64,000 bases of DNA, taken from assembly GCA_937773555.1 (NCBI GenBank), contig CALJVT010000004.1, positions 124,001 to 188,000 on the forward strand. Reading direction: 5' to 3'. Positions 28,382 through 38,221 of this stretch are shown one piece after another. This DNA is from an uncultured Pseudomonadales bacterium (GTDB lineage: Bacteria > Pseudomonadota > Gammaproteobacteria > Pseudomonadales > Balneatricaceae). The translations under genes were made by a program, and so were the position numbers. The notes below the pieces were generated by a model. It did no database searches, had not been told where the DNA came from, and saw nothing but the letters and a program-made list of their open reading frames with translations. The first letter of the stretch is position 1, and each line of letters begins with the position of its first letter.

Positions 28382-29017
28382 ATGAACAAAGCTAAACGTG
28401 AAGAAATTTTTGCCAGGCTAAAAGCAGATAACCCTCATCCAGAGACTGAGCTAAACTTTAGTAGTCATTATGAACTTTTGGTAGCCGTTGCGCTCTCTGC
28501 CCAAGCAACAGATGTGAGCGTTAATAAGGCGACTAATCATTTGTTTAAAGTCGCTAATACACCTCAAGGTATGCTCGACCTTGGTTTAGAAGGTTTAAAG
28601 CATCACATTAAAACCATTGGTCTTTACAACAGCAAAGCTAACCATGTCATTCAGGCTGCCAATTTACTAGTGTCACAACATAATGGTGTGGTACCAGACT
28701 CTAGAGAGGCCCTAGAGGCCTTACCTGGAGTTGGCAGAAAAACAGCCAACGTGGTTCTTAACACTGCTTTTAGGCAAATTGCCATGGCGGTTGATACACA
28801 TATTTTCCGTTGGTCTAACCGCACCCGTGTGGCGCCTGGCAAAGATGTAGTTGAGGTGGAAAAAAAGCTAATGAAGTTTGTGCCTAAGGAGTACTTGTTG
28901 GATGCTCATCATTGGATGATACTTCATGGGCGGTATGTTTGTATTGCCAGAAAACCACGTTGCGGTGCTTGTACCATAGAAGACCTTTGCGAATTTAAAC
29001 AAAAAACGTCAGATTAA
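28382..29017 (+). CDS. nth: Endonuclease III
   Basis: This 211-residue base-excision repair glycosylase/AP lyase removes oxidised pyrimidines. The helix-hairpin-helix has the catalytic lysine in ALPGVGRKTANVVL, the catalytic aspartate is in AVDTHIFRWSNR, and the C-terminal [4Fe-4S] ligands are C-x6-C-x2-C-x5-C in CIARKPRCGACTIEDLC. It sits at the end of the rnf operon, as in E. coli and many gammaproteobacteria. AGGTG precedes the ATG. Confidence 0.96.
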   Translation: MNKAKREEIFARLKADNPHPETELNFSSHYELLVAVALSAQATDVSVNKATNHLFKVANTPQGMLDLGLEGLKHHIKTIGLYNSKANHVIQAANLLVSQHNGVVPDSREALEALPGVGRKTANVVLNTAFRQIAMAVDTHIFRWSNRTRVAPGKDVVEVEKKLMKFVPKEYLLDAHHWMILHGRYVCIARKPRCGACTIEDLCEFKQKTSD

Positions 29018-29104
29018 TTTTTTATAATCACAACTTGGCATTTGCCCAAAACTGAACCATACTTATCGTCTATTTATCATAAACCCATTCTAAGACTGCG
29101 ACCT

Positions 29105-31804
29105 ATGCTCAGGCTTTTGTTTCGTTATGCACTGCTACCTATTATTGCAATTGTACTGCTTTGCTATGCAGCTATTCCTCTATGGGTGCCTATTCTTGCA
29201 ACGGCACTACTCAAACCCTACCAGTGGCAAGACATTGAATTAACTGTTGCATACCCAACTCATGACAACTGGCACATAAAGCAGGTAAGTTGGCGCCAAG
29301 AGGGGGGTGCTGGTACCTATGTTACCTCCCTTACTGACGTATCCTTAAACTATACATGGCAATCAATAAAAGCTAGGCAATGGCCTCAGTTAGATATTGG
29401 TGTGGCGAAAAGCGTGATTCAAACAGACCCAAAGCATCTGTCTCTAATACCCAGCATCGCATTGTTACCGAGCCAATGGTTATCTGCTTGGCCAAAATTT
29501 ACTGTTGCCAAATTTAACTTAAATCTCGCTGTTCAAGGGCAACAGTTTGCATTATCTGGGCAATTAAGAAATCAAACTGAGGGCTTAAGTATTTTAAGCA
29601 AAATTTCGACGCCGCTCCAACAGCAACTATACCTAGATGCCACCTTAGGCATAGATGATCAAGTAGAAGCGAAGTTATTTGCAACGCAAAATAGTGCCCC
29701 TGTAGCAAAGCTCACCTCAGGCATGAAGCGCCAAAGCACAGGTTACGTTTGGCAGGGCCAAGGCGCAGTTAACCTAGCCTATACCCAGAAATTGTTAATA
29801 GACTTATTACCCCTTGATCTAGTACAAACTACTATTAACCAAGGCAAGCTTAACAGCCACTGGAAAATCACCTTACCCACTGGCGCTGGAAAGGATAATT
29901 ATGTCAATTTTGAGAGTTGGTTAAGCCAAGCCCAAGGCCAGCTGCAAAGCCAAATACAAATGGCTGCTAGTAATCCTAATGTGAAAGAACTTTACGTTGA
30001 CGCAAGCCTAACCCAAACACTAGAGCCTAATAATGCACCACAATGGCGTATTAACGAAGGCAGCATGGTGCGAGTGTCCCCTGCTTGGAATCATACAAAA
30101 ATAGATCCCAATTTATACCAATCATTGCGCCTGGAGCAAGCACAACTAACGTTTAGTGCAGCTAGCCCAGTGGTCATTGAAAGCTTGAAAAAAACAGATT
30201 TAATGGGGTCAAAGACTGGCCTGCGCTTGCATGGCGATATTAATGCCACATTAGAAAATACCCACTCAGTGTACCAAGTCTTTGGCCAGTTATCACAACT
30301 TCAGGTACACGCCCTCAACCATTGGCAAGGCGTTGCCAATTTAAGTGGTTACTACCTTGCACAAACTGATGCTAACCCCTGGATGGCGCAGCTCCCCATT
30401 GATTTGCGCCAACTCCAGTTTTTGAGTAATGTAGCGTTTGATTTTGATCCCAAACAATGGCAGTTTAAGGTTCAGCCCAATAGTAAAATCTCAGCAACAC
30501 AAGTGGTAAGCCGCCGTGAAGCTGGCACAGTTCAACTGTTTGCTAGCGACAAACTTAACCTCACTAATGACCAAGGCATTAACCTTGCGTACCTACCAGA
30601 TCAAGACTATTGGACCTGGTCAAAGGCTTCTGTTTACTTAAGGCCAGAGTCCATTCCTAGCCAAGGTCTTGAAATACACCTTGGTGAGGGGTCAACCTTA
30701 CTAACTAACAGACCCATTGAGGGTTCGTTTGAACTTCGTCCTACGTCTGTAAACCTGCCTAATTGGCCAGCTTTTCAAGCACTCTCTAAGGGTCAATTAA
30801 GCTGGCTTGACGGACAACTTAATGTCAACTTTACATCTCAACTTCCACCTTATATCAGCTCTTTGAATGGCCAATATACCTGGCATGCTGATAACGCAGA
30901 TCACCAATTATTGGTAAAAGTAGAGAAAGTAAATTTACCGCCATTAATGCCTCAACTTAAACAACTTGAAAATGCTTCTGGCCTGCCAGCTCCGCTATTG
31001 GTTAACGTCACCTCTGGATTAGCAAATTATGAAGCAGATTGGCGCTGGAACTCGAAACAGTTAGTAGCCATTCAAAAAATCAATTACTCCAAGGTAGATG
31101 CCCGCAGCACCCACCTAAACATTAAAGGTTTAACAGGCCAAAGTGAATTTAACTATAGTCGTAACCGCAGCAAAGATAAGCAAAGCGGCATCATTAATGG
31201 CACAACTTCAGGCCAACACCAGGTTAAAGCGAATTACGTCAGCTGGGCTCCTGACAAAGGCAAAAGTCTGCTCAACTCAGAAGTAACGTTTAGTACTGAA
31301 GGCTGGTCGGGCATGCGGTATCAAATAGAACGCATTAATGCAGGTTGGTTAGGAGGTCGCGCTGTGGGAACAGCGGTTTCAATACTCACAGAACGCTTGA
31401 ACACCTTACCCATTACCTTACAGGACATCCCATTGGGCCGCCTGGTAGAATTAGCGAAGATTCCATCACTAACTGCAACGGGAGAAGTTTCGGGTGGGGT
31501 AAATATAACGATAGATTTAACCCCTGGATCTCATCAGACATGGGGGGTGGCCAACGCAAACCTATCCACCAGCAAAGTAGGCACTATTCAATATAAGGGT
31601 AATGACGATCCAGACACTTCAGATAAAGCCGCCTATCTACAAGAAATTCTTAGCGAGTTTGAATTCCAAAACCTTTCAGCAAAACTCACTCATAATGATG
31701 ATAATGAACTGCAATTATTAACCCGTTTTGTTGGCTCAAATAAGCAGTTTGAAGAAGGTAATAAAGTTGACTTTAGCCTAACACTTAATCCTCAACTTGA
31801 TTAA
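29105..31804 (+). CDS. ydbH: YdbH-family envelope protein (AsmA-like intermembrane lipid transport)
   Basis: This 899-residue protein has one N-terminal membrane anchor (about residues 4-35) and a long beta-rich periplasmic body. It ends in the DctA-YdbH domain, with the LPITLQDIPLGRLVELAKIPSLTATGEVSG segment and a final GNKVDFSLTLNPQLD. E. coli YdbH acts with TamB and YhdP in moving phospholipids to the outer membrane. The frame reaches a TTG at 29042, but the ATG at 29105 places the hydrophobic segment at the N-terminus; no good ribosome site marks either. The partners ynbE and ydbL are not downstream. Its end overlaps the convergent ydiJ by 20 bases. Confidence 0.87.
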   Translation: MLRLLFRYALLPIIAIVLLCYAAIPLWVPILATALLKPYQWQDIELTVAYPTHDNWHIKQVSWRQEGGAGTYVTSLTDVSLNYTWQSIKARQWPQLDIGVAKSVIQTDPKHLSLIPSIALLPSQWLSAWPKFTVAKFNLNLAVQGQQFALSGQLRNQTEGLSILSKISTPLQQQLYLDATLGIDDQVEAKLFATQNSAPVAKLTSGMKRQSTGYVWQGQGAVNLAYTQKLLIDLLPLDLVQTTINQGKLNSHWKITLPTGAGKDNYVNFESWLSQAQGQLQSQIQMAASNPNVKELYVDASLTQTLEPNNAPQWRINEGSMVRVSPAWNHTKIDPNLYQSLRLEQAQLTFSAASPVVIESLKKTDLMGSKTGLRLHGDINATLENTHSVYQVFGQLSQLQVHALNHWQGVANLSGYYLAQTDANPWMAQLPIDLRQLQFLSNVAFDFDPKQWQFKVQPNSKISATQVVSRREAGTVQLFASDKLNLTNDQGINLAYLPDQDYWTWSKASVYLRPESIPSQGLEIHLGEGSTLLTNRPIEGSFELRPTSVNLPNWPAFQALSKGQLSWLDGQLNVNFTSQLPPYISSLNGQYTWHADNADHQLLVKVEKVNLPPLMPQLKQLENASGLPAPLLVNVTSGLANYEADWRWNSKQLVAIQKINYSKVDARSTHLNIKGLTGQSEFNYSRNRSKDKQSGIINGTTSGQHQVKANYVSWAPDKGKSLLNSEVTFSTEGWSGMRYQIERINAGWLGGRAVGTAVSILTERLNTLPITLQDIPLGRLVELAKIPSLTATGEVSGGVNITIDLTPGSHQTWGVANANLSTSKVGTIQYKGNDDPDTSDKAAYLQEILSEFEFQNLSAKLTHNDDNELQLLTRFVGSNKQFEEGNKVDFSLTLNPQLD

Positions 31805-34742
31805 ATAATTGATTAAGGTAGTTGAGCGGATGCTGTGGGCTAGCACCCGTTTTTTGATGTATTTGACTGCGACATGAATAACCTGTTGCCAATACGGTAC
31901 CCGTGTTGATTAGTGCTTCTTCTGCTGGCTTATGCCAACTCATTTGGTAGAGTTTAGCAGATATCACTTGATGCTTTGCCTCATGACCAAATGTGCCTGC
32001 CATTCCACAACAGCCTACGGCAGGTGTAGCGAGATCTACCGAAAATTTCGCAAAAATATTACGCCAAGAATCTAAGCTATTCGTGACTAAGGCATTTTCT
32101 GAGCAGTGCCCCAGCAAAGTGGCCACTTGCTTCGTGTTATTCGATCTATTTGGCACCTTTAACTCCTGTAAATGATTGGTTAACCACTCTTGGAGTAACA
32201 GCACCTGGGGAACTTCTTTGACACCAAACCTTTGCCGATACTCATCACGATAGGTTAGACCCACACTTGGATCAACGGCAATTAATTCAAAGCCCTGATC
32301 CATGACAGTGGTTAACTGTTTAAGCACCCTACTGGCTTGTCGATCAAACGCTTTTAAGAATCCTTTAACATAAAGGGGCTTACCCGAAGGCATCATTGGC
32401 ATAACAAGGGGGGAGAATCCCATATTGACCAGACAAGACAAAATCCCTTCCATTTGTGGTAAATCATAACAACTACTGAATACGTCTTGCACTATAACAG
32501 GGTGACGTAGCTTATCTAATTTAGACAAGCCTGAAAACTTATCTATATGCCACATATCAACACCATCAATACGAGCTAATTGGTTGATACTATACCCATG
32601 AACTTGAGGCATATTTACCAGACCAAAAACCTTCTTGATTAACCACTGACTCGGCTGCAGTTGAGTTAGTGCATTACTAAGCCAAGCGGCCTTACTCGTA
32701 TAGAGTCCAAAATATTCTACCAGACCGACGGCATAATCACCCAAAGGCCTTCTATGGCGATTGTAATAGTGTTGCAAAAAACGACTTCGATAAGTAGGGA
32801 TATCGACTTTAATAGGACACGCTGTAGTGCATGCTTTGCAAGCCAAACAGCTTTGCATAGATTGATAAACCTGATGTTCTAACTCGGGGTCAGCACCTCC
32901 CTGAGACTCTTGTCGTAACCATTCCCGTAGCAAGCTTGCCCTGCCCTTAGGCGATTGAACACGATCTTTAGTCGCTTTGTAGGAGGGGCACATAGCCGAT
33001 TCAGGTTGATAGTTAAAACAAGCACCATTGCCATTACAAGCAACAACAGGTTGCCACTGTTCAACGATATGTTCACCCATCTGGCGATCTTGGGACCCCC
33101 TGGTTCTGGGATCATCAACCTTAACAGTTGATTTTTCTGATCCCAATGGTCTGCATATTTTTCCAGGGTTAAGTTGGTCGTAGGGGTCAAACCATGTTTT
33201 TATGCGACGCATGTCTTGGTAAAGCTCTGCGCCTATGGTTTCTTCAGTGTATTCACTTCTAAACCCTTTGCCATGCTCACCCCACATTACACCTTGGTAT
33301 TTTTGAACTAAGCCTTGTACTGCATCCGAAATAACCCTTAGTTTAAGTGCGTCCTCAGGATCACGCATGTTCAGCGCTGGCCTTACATGCAGGCAGCCAG
33401 CGTCTACGTGACCATACATACCATAGGTCACTCCCATTTCATCAAGCAAATGTCTAAACTCAAGGATATAGTCAGCTAAGTTTTCTGGCGGTACTGCAGT
33501 ATCTTCTACAAAAGAAATAGGTCGTCTTAAACCTGCAAGATTACCCAACAACCCAACACCTTTTTTACGCAACTCCCAAAGGCTTGCAATGCCTTGGGGG
33601 TTGGAAATACGTTCAAAGCTAGCTCCTGTTTCCACTAACTCTTCACAAATAGTATCCAGTTTAGTTGCAAGTTCAACAGCATCCATACCACCAAATTCAA
33701 CTAAGTTGATTGCTGCTAAATGATCGGTACTGCCCTTATCCAAGTAATTAGATACTTGGGACCAAATGATATCTTGTTTGGCTAAATTTAAAATAGTGTC
33801 GTCAATGGTTTCTATAGCGTCTGGGTTATGTTGCACCAGCACATTGGCATCGCGCAGCGCTGCGTCAAAGGATTGGTAACTCAGCACTAATAATTCTTTC
33901 GCACGGGGAATTGGCGTTAACTTAAGAGTTAGCTCAGAGACAAGGGCCAAGGTCCCCTCTGAGCCGCAAATCAGCTTACTTAAATCGAAAGCATCGTCAC
34001 TTTGTATGTGGGCCAAATTATAGCCTGTCATAAAACGATTCAATTTAGGAAAGCGAGCATTAATCTCTGCCTGCTTTTGTATTACTAGATCACTCACTTG
34101 TCGATAAAGCTGGGCTTCCTGTCCACCTGATTCAATTTTTAAGCGCAAGGCTTCAATGGAGAGGGCCTGGGTAGTCACCTGTTGGCCATTTGCCAGAATA
34201 AGATTTAATGCTAGAACATGGTTACTGGTGCGGCCATAAATCCGAGAACCTTGACCACACGCATCGGTATTAGCCATTCCCCCAAGTGTTGCCCTATTAC
34301 TGGTTGACAGTGTAGGCGCAAAAAATACACCCATAGGACGCAAGTAATCGTTTAACTGGTCGCGAACAACACCGCCTTGCACCTTGACCCAACCTGCAGC
34401 TAAATCAATATCGAGTATATGGGTCAAGTGTCGAGAACAGTCTATCACTAGGCCATCAGTTAAAGATTGCCCATTAGTGCCGGTACCACCGCCACGAGGA
34501 GAAAAATAAATATCATTAAATTCTTTTTGGGCAGCGAGAGTCAAAATAGCTTTTAAATCGGCTTCATGTTTTGGGTAAAGCACACCCTGTGGCAATAACT
34601 GATAAACACTATTGTCTGTAGATGCAATCAGTCTATCTGCCTGATTAGGTGAGATGTCACCTGCAAAGTTACTTTGATGGAGGCTATTAAGAAAGTTTAC
34701 AAATTGCTTTTTTGGCTCAATCAAAAACTGTTGTCTAGGCAT
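31785..34742 (-). CDS. ydiJ: FAD- and [4Fe-4S]-containing D-2-hydroxyglutarate dehydrogenase (YdiJ-like)
   Basis: This 985-residue protein has a VAO/GlcD-type FAD domain (PRGGGTGTNGQSLTDG near residue 82), an FAD-oxidase C-terminal domain, and a ferredoxin module with CLACKACTTACPIKVD near residue 640. A CCG-type cysteine-rich domain follows, with a final GCCGMAGTFGHEAKH. The length and N-terminus match E. coli YdiJ, which oxidises D-2-hydroxyglutarate; related D-lactate dehydrogenases have similar domains. The metabolite is thought to arise as a by-product of SerA. Divergent from rhlE. Confidence 0.9.
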   Translation of the reverse strand: MPRQQFLIEPKKQFVNFLNSLHQSNFAGDISPNQADRLIASTDNSVYQLLPQGVLYPKHEADLKAILTLAAQKEFNDIYFSPRGGGTGTNGQSLTDGLVIDCSRHLTHILDIDLAAGWVKVQGGVVRDQLNDYLRPMGVFFAPTLSTSNRATLGGMANTDACGQGSRIYGRTSNHVLALNLILANGQQVTTQALSIEALRLKIESGGQEAQLYRQVSDLVIQKQAEINARFPKLNRFMTGYNLAHIQSDDAFDLSKLICGSEGTLALVSELTLKLTPIPRAKELLVLSYQSFDAALRDANVLVQHNPDAIETIDDTILNLAKQDIIWSQVSNYLDKGSTDHLAAINLVEFGGMDAVELATKLDTICEELVETGASFERISNPQGIASLWELRKKGVGLLGNLAGLRRPISFVEDTAVPPENLADYILEFRHLLDEMGVTYGMYGHVDAGCLHVRPALNMRDPEDALKLRVISDAVQGLVQKYQGVMWGEHGKGFRSEYTEETIGAELYQDMRRIKTWFDPYDQLNPGKICRPLGSEKSTVKVDDPRTRGSQDRQMGEHIVEQWQPVVACNGNGACFNYQPESAMCPSYKATKDRVQSPKGRASLLREWLRQESQGGADPELEHQVYQSMQSCLACKACTTACPIKVDIPTYRSRFLQHYYNRHRRPLGDYAVGLVEYFGLYTSKAAWLSNALTQLQPSQWLIKKVFGLVNMPQVHGYSINQLARIDGVDMWHIDKFSGLSKLDKLRHPVIVQDVFSSCYDLPQMEGILSCLVNMGFSPLVMPMMPSGKPLYVKGFLKAFDRQASRVLKQLTTVMDQGFELIAVDPSVGLTYRDEYRQRFGVKEVPQVLLLQEWLTNHLQELKVPNRSNNTKQVATLLGHCSENALVTNSLDSWRNIFAKFSVDLATPAVGCCGMAGTFGHEAKHQVISAKLYQMSWHKPAEEALINTGTVLATGYSCRSQIHQKTGASPQHPLNYLNQLFNQVED

Positions 34743-34790
34743 CTTTAAGGGTGTCTCAATAGATTAAATTTATAGGTATAAGTGTAACGT

Positions 34791-34819
34791 AATTGGCTTA
34801 ACTTGCCCATTAGCCAATT
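34791..34819. promoter_or_regulatory. Inverted repeat between ydiJ and rhlE
   Basis: AATTGGCT (34791-34798) and AGCCAATT (34812-34819) form a perfect 8-base inverted repeat with a 13-base spacer in the 172-base divergent region. This is the size and symmetry of an operator for a dimeric regulator. No regulator is assigned. It may also be chance in AT-rich sequence. Confidence 0.3.
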
Positions 34820-34914
34820 GTAAAAGACAGGCTAAAAATGCTCTTTAAATGGCGTTTTTACCCTATTACCTGTATGCTCCAGCGCCTTAATACCGCCTAT
34901 TACAGAGATACCCC

Positions 34915-36315
34915 ATGTCATTTGCCAAACTTGGTCTTGAACCACGCCTATTAACTGCCATAGAGAGCAAAGGTTATACCGTTCCAAGCCCAATCCAAGA
35001 GAAGGCTATCCCTGCCATTTTAGCAGGTAAAGACGTGATGGCAGCCGCTCAAACGGGTACAGGCAAAACTGCAGCCTTTACTTTGCCCTTATTACAAAAC
35101 CTTGCACCTGGCAAGCGCGCCAGAGCAAACCAAGTACGTGCATTGGTACTCACGCCCACTCGTGAATTAGCCGCTCAGGTAGCCGAAAGTGTGTCTACCT
35201 ATGGCACAGATCTGCCATTAACATCTGCTGTCGTTTTTGGTGGCGTTAAAATTAACCCCCAGATGATGCGCTTGCGCCGTGGCGCAGACGTACTTGTGGC
35301 CACGCCTGGCCGCTTACTAGATCTATACAACCAAAAAGCAGTTAGATTTGATGACTTAGAAGTACTTATTCTTGACGAAGCTGACCGTATGTTGGACATG
35401 GGTTTTATTAATGATCTAAAAAAGATTATGTCTTTTTTACCTAAAAAACGCCAAAATTTAATGTTTTCCGCCACCTTTGCTGATGAAATTCGCAGCCTCG
35501 CCAAGGGCTTGATGAACAACCCAGAAGAAATTAGTGTGAGCCCAGCCAACACCACGGCCGCTAGCGTAAAACAATGGATGTGCCCAGTCGATAAAAAGCA
35601 AAAGCCCGCGCTTCTTCAAGAGCTTATTGTGACTAACAACTGGACCCAAGTGTTAGTATTTTGCCGCACCAAACACGGTTGCAACAAGCTAGCTAAATGG
35701 CTTGTAGGTGGTGGTATCAGTGCCGATGCCATCCATGGCAATAAGAGCCAAGGTGCTCGCACACGTGCTCTAGCGCAGTTTAAAGCAGGTGAGGTAAAGG
35801 TGTTGGTTGCCACCGATATTGCAGCACGCGGATTAGACATTGAGCAACTGCCTCAGGTTGTTAACTATGACTTACCCAACGTTGCTGAAGATTATGTCCA
35901 CCGCATTGGCAGAACTGGCCGTGCCAGCCAAACGGGTGAAGCTATTTCTCTTGTGTGTGCTGATGAAATTGAATATTTAGAAGCAATTGAGTACTTAATC
36001 CAGAACCATATTGAGCGTGAATACATTGAGGGCTATGAACCAAGCCATGCTGTACCTGAGTCCCGTGATATTCGCCCACCAAGCAATAAGAAGCCAAAAA
36101 AACCTAAGTTACGGAATCAAGACGTCACTCAAAATGCACCTAATCAGCGGAAACCTAAGGTTAAGTCACCGCTAGCTAACAGCAACCAAAGAAGAGCGCC
36201 AAAGCCAACAGTAAACAGCGATAACAACTCGTCCAACAAGCCATCTTCTAATAGCCCTTGGGATAAAAATAAAGCTGGCCGCAGCAAAGGCCCGACCAAA
36301 CGCCCTGCTCGCTAG
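34915..36315 (+). CDS. rhlE: DEAD-box ATP-dependent RNA helicase RhlE
   Basis: This 466-residue helicase has the Q-motif [17 protein letters not shown], motif I AQTGTGKT, motif II DEAD, motif III SAT and motif [11 protein letters not shown]. After about residue 380 it has a Lys/Arg/Asn/Pro-rich disordered tail, as RhlE proteins do, and no DbpA domain. It probably acts in ribosome assembly and mRNA decay, and the basic tail may contact RNA or RNase E; the rne gene is 20 kb downstream. It is monocistronic, followed by an unusual hairpin at 36371. Confidence 0.93.
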   Translation: MSFAKLGLEPRLLTAIESKGYTVPSPIQEKAIPAILAGKDVMAAAQTGTGKTAAFTLPLLQNLAPGKRARANQVRALVLTPTRELAAQVAESVSTYGTDLPLTSAVVFGGVKINPQMMRLRRGADVLVATPGRLLDLYNQKAVRFDDLEVLILDEADRMLDMGFINDLKKIMSFLPKKRQNLMFSATFADEIRSLAKGLMNNPEEISVSPANTTAASVKQWMCPVDKKQKPALLQELIVTNNWTQVLVFCRTKHGCNKLAKWLVGGGISADAIHGNKSQGARTRALAQFKAGEVKVLVATDIAARGLDIEQLPQVVNYDLPNVAEDYVHRIGRTGRASQTGEAISLVCADEIEYLEAIEYLIQNHIEREYIEGYEPSHAVPESRDIRPPSNKKPKKPKLRNQDVTQNAPNQRKPKVKSPLANSNQRRAPKPTVNSDNNSSNKPSSNSPWDKNKAGRSKGPTKRPAR

Positions 36316-36370
36316 ATAGTGCAGTCGTTGCTTATATTATCAAGTAAGCCTTAAAAAAAGCTCAAAAAAA

Positions 36371-36426
36371 TGCCCTATACAAGCTACCGAAGGGGAAGCG
36401 ATAACCTGTATAGGGCACGGGTTTTT
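36371..36426. terminator. Perfect 11-bp inverted repeat with 25-base loop, probable bidirectional terminator
   Basis: TGCCCTATACA (36371-36381) pairs with TGTATAGGGCA (36407-36417). An A7 run precedes the left arm and CGGGTTTTT follows the right arm, so either strand ends a stem with a U-rich stretch. It lies between the convergent ends of rhlE and the small gene at 36472. The 25-base loop is much longer than in ordinary intrinsic terminators. Confidence 0.65.
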
Positions 36427-36471
36427 ACTAGATGTATAACTGAGACCAACGCTTTAGTTAAAAGTTCACCT

Positions 36472-36672
36472 TTATATGGCTTTAACCTTTTGATGAGCAT
36501 TTTCTTTCAGTGAGAAGCCCGTTGTCGCCAAATTCTCTGCTTGATCTGGGGACACAACTAGATATTCCATAGTGTAGTGTAAATATTCTTCGCGGAAAGG
36601 TACCAACCCACTGGCCAGTAGCTCAGGGTGCTGCTCTAAAACTTCCTCGGAAAACGGAATGAAACACTGCAT
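36472..36672 (-). CDS. Small hypothetical protein (66 residues)
   Basis: I do not recognise a family. The product is acidic, soluble-looking and has no membrane segment. GGAG 6 bases before the ATG at 36672 gives a well-formed start (M-Q-C-F-I-P-F), so I reject the longer frame to 36792, which would read through the argG terminator. Both flanks have strong hairpins (36371 and 36772), which suggests an independent transcription unit. The clean ribosome site is the main argument that it is real. Confidence 0.65.
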   Translation of the reverse strand: MQCFIPFSEEVLEQHPELLASGLVPFREEYLHYTMEYLVVSPDQAENLATTGFSLKENAHQKVKAI

Positions 36673-36771
36673 TGGTAGCTCCTTGTTATCATCCCCACCT
36701 ATTAAGGACTGGGAAGATGGATAAAGATTGCACCAATAGTGGAGAAATAATGGATCTTTCTGATTATTAAC

Positions 36772-36820
36772 GTTTAAACAACAAAAAGCCAAACACTATC
36801 TTGGCTTTTTGTTGTTTAAC
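36772..36820 (-). terminator. Rho-independent terminator after argG
   Basis: A perfect 17-base-pair stem is formed by 36776-36792 (AAACAACAAAAAGCCAA) and 36801-36817 with an 8-base loop. On the minus strand it ends in a U-rich tract 12-60 bases past the argG stop. The A/T symmetry would also let it work on the plus strand. Confidence 0.85.
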
Positions 36821-36832
36821 TCTTATTAACCA

Positions 36833-38053
36833 TCACTTAAGTAAATCACGGCCTTTGCTAGCTTCAATTCGCATCCGCAATGCATTTAACTTGATAAAGC
36901 CAGCAGCATCTTGCTGGTTATAAGCGCCGGCATCATCCTCCATTGTCGCCATTGCGGCATCAAAAAGACTATCCTCAGACTTACGACCTACAACATCCAC
37001 GTTACCCTTGTAGAGCTTCAGTTTAACCGTACCGTTGACATATTCTTGAGAACGATTGATAAGCGCTTGCAGCATTTGACGTTCTTCCGACCACCAATAG
37101 CCGTTATAAACTAACTTAGCATACCTTGGCATAATTTCGTCTTTAAGATGCGCTGCTTCTCGATCCATAGTGATCGATTCGATGGCACGGTGAGCCTTTA
37201 GCATTACGGTGCCACCTGGCGTTTCATAGCAGCCCCGAGCCTTCATGCCAACATAACGGTTTTCAACGATATCTAAGCGCCCAATACCATTTGCGCCTGC
37301 AACACGGTTGAGCTCCGTTAAAATGGTTGCAGGGCTCATAGGTTCACCATTAATGGCAACAATATCGCCTTTTTGGTAATCCAATTCAATGTAGGTGGCT
37401 TCGTCAGGCGCTGCTTCTGGAGACACGGTCCAACGCCACATGTCTTCATCAGATGGATGCCAAGGGTCTTCTAACATGCCACTTTCATAGGAAATGTGTA
37501 ATAAATTCGCGTCCATTGAGTAAGGTGAACTTTTCTTATTTTTGAAGTCTACTGGAATATCATTTTTTTCACAGTAATCCATTAAACTCTCACGAGAACT
37601 CAAATCCCACTCGCGCCAAGGAGCAATAACCTCTACACCTGGCTTAAGAGCATAAGCCCCCAATTCGAAACGTACTTGATCGTTACCTTTGCCAGTAGCA
37701 CCGTGAGAGATTGCATCAGCTCCCGTTAGGTTGGCAATTTCAATCAGCCGTTTAGCGATTAATGGACGGGCGATAGAAGTACCTAAGAGGTATTCACCTT
37801 CATATACTGCATTAGCTCGAAACATAGGAAAAACAAAGTCTCGCACAAACTCTTCTCGCAAGTCCTCAATATATATTTCTTTAACACCCAAGGCTTTAGC
37901 TTTAGCTCGAGCAGGCTCAACTTCTTCGCCCTGACCTAAGTCAGCGGTAAATGTGACTACTTCGCAGTGATAGGTTTCTTGCAACCATTTCACAATAACC
38001 GACGTGTCTAAGCCACCAGAATAGGCTAGTACTACTTTCTTGATGTCTGCCAT
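36833..38053 (-). CDS. argG: Argininosuccinate synthase
   Basis: This 406-residue enzyme joins citrulline and aspartate with ATP in arginine synthesis. It has the PP-loop [10 protein letters not shown] near residue 10, [12 protein letters not shown] near residue 120, and family blocks [15 protein letters not shown] and [10 protein letters not shown]. The frame extends to 38092, but the ATG at 38053 gives the standard [17 protein letters not shown]-terminus. The ribosome site is weak (AGGA about 10 bases upstream). It is monocistronic, with a strong terminator downstream, and divergent from pyrC. No clear ARG box was found. Confidence 0.96.
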   Translation of the reverse strand: MADIKKVVLAYSGGLDTSVIVKWLQETYHCEVVTFTADLGQGEEVEPARAKAKALGVKEIYIEDLREEFVRDFVFPMFRANAVYEGEYLLGTSIARPLIAKRLIEIANLTGADAISHGATGKGNDQVRFELGAYALKPGVEVIAPWREWDLSSRESLMDYCEKNDIPVDFKNKKSSPYSMDANLLHISYESGMLEDPWHPSDEDMWRWTVSPEAAPDEATYIELDYQKGDIVAINGEPMSPATILTELNRVAGANGIGRLDIVENRYVGMKARGCYETPGGTVMLKAHRAIESITMDREAAHLKDEIMPRYAKLVYNGYWWSEERQMLQALINRSQEYVNGTVKLKLYKGNVDVVGRKSEDSLFDAAMATMEDDAGAYNQQDAAGFIKLNALRMRIEASKGRDLLK

Positions 38054-38100
38054 AGCAGTGGGATTCCTGTAACATATATAGGGAGCGATCATGCAACTAA

Positions 38101-38106
38101 ATTATA
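38101..38106 (-). promoter_or_regulatory. Candidate -10 element for argG
   Basis: On the minus strand this is a perfect TATAAT, about 47 bases before the argG start codon, which would place transcription initiation near 38094. No convincing -35 box lies 16-18 bases upstream, so it is a weak call. Confidence 0.35.
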
Positions 38107-38221
38107 CATGGAAGCTTGTAATAGCACAGCAATTGTCAGTAAATATTACTCGATTTTGAGTATTTTATTAACCCTAGTCCTGATAAAATGACCTCACATG
38201 TTTGATCAAACTAACTGTAAA

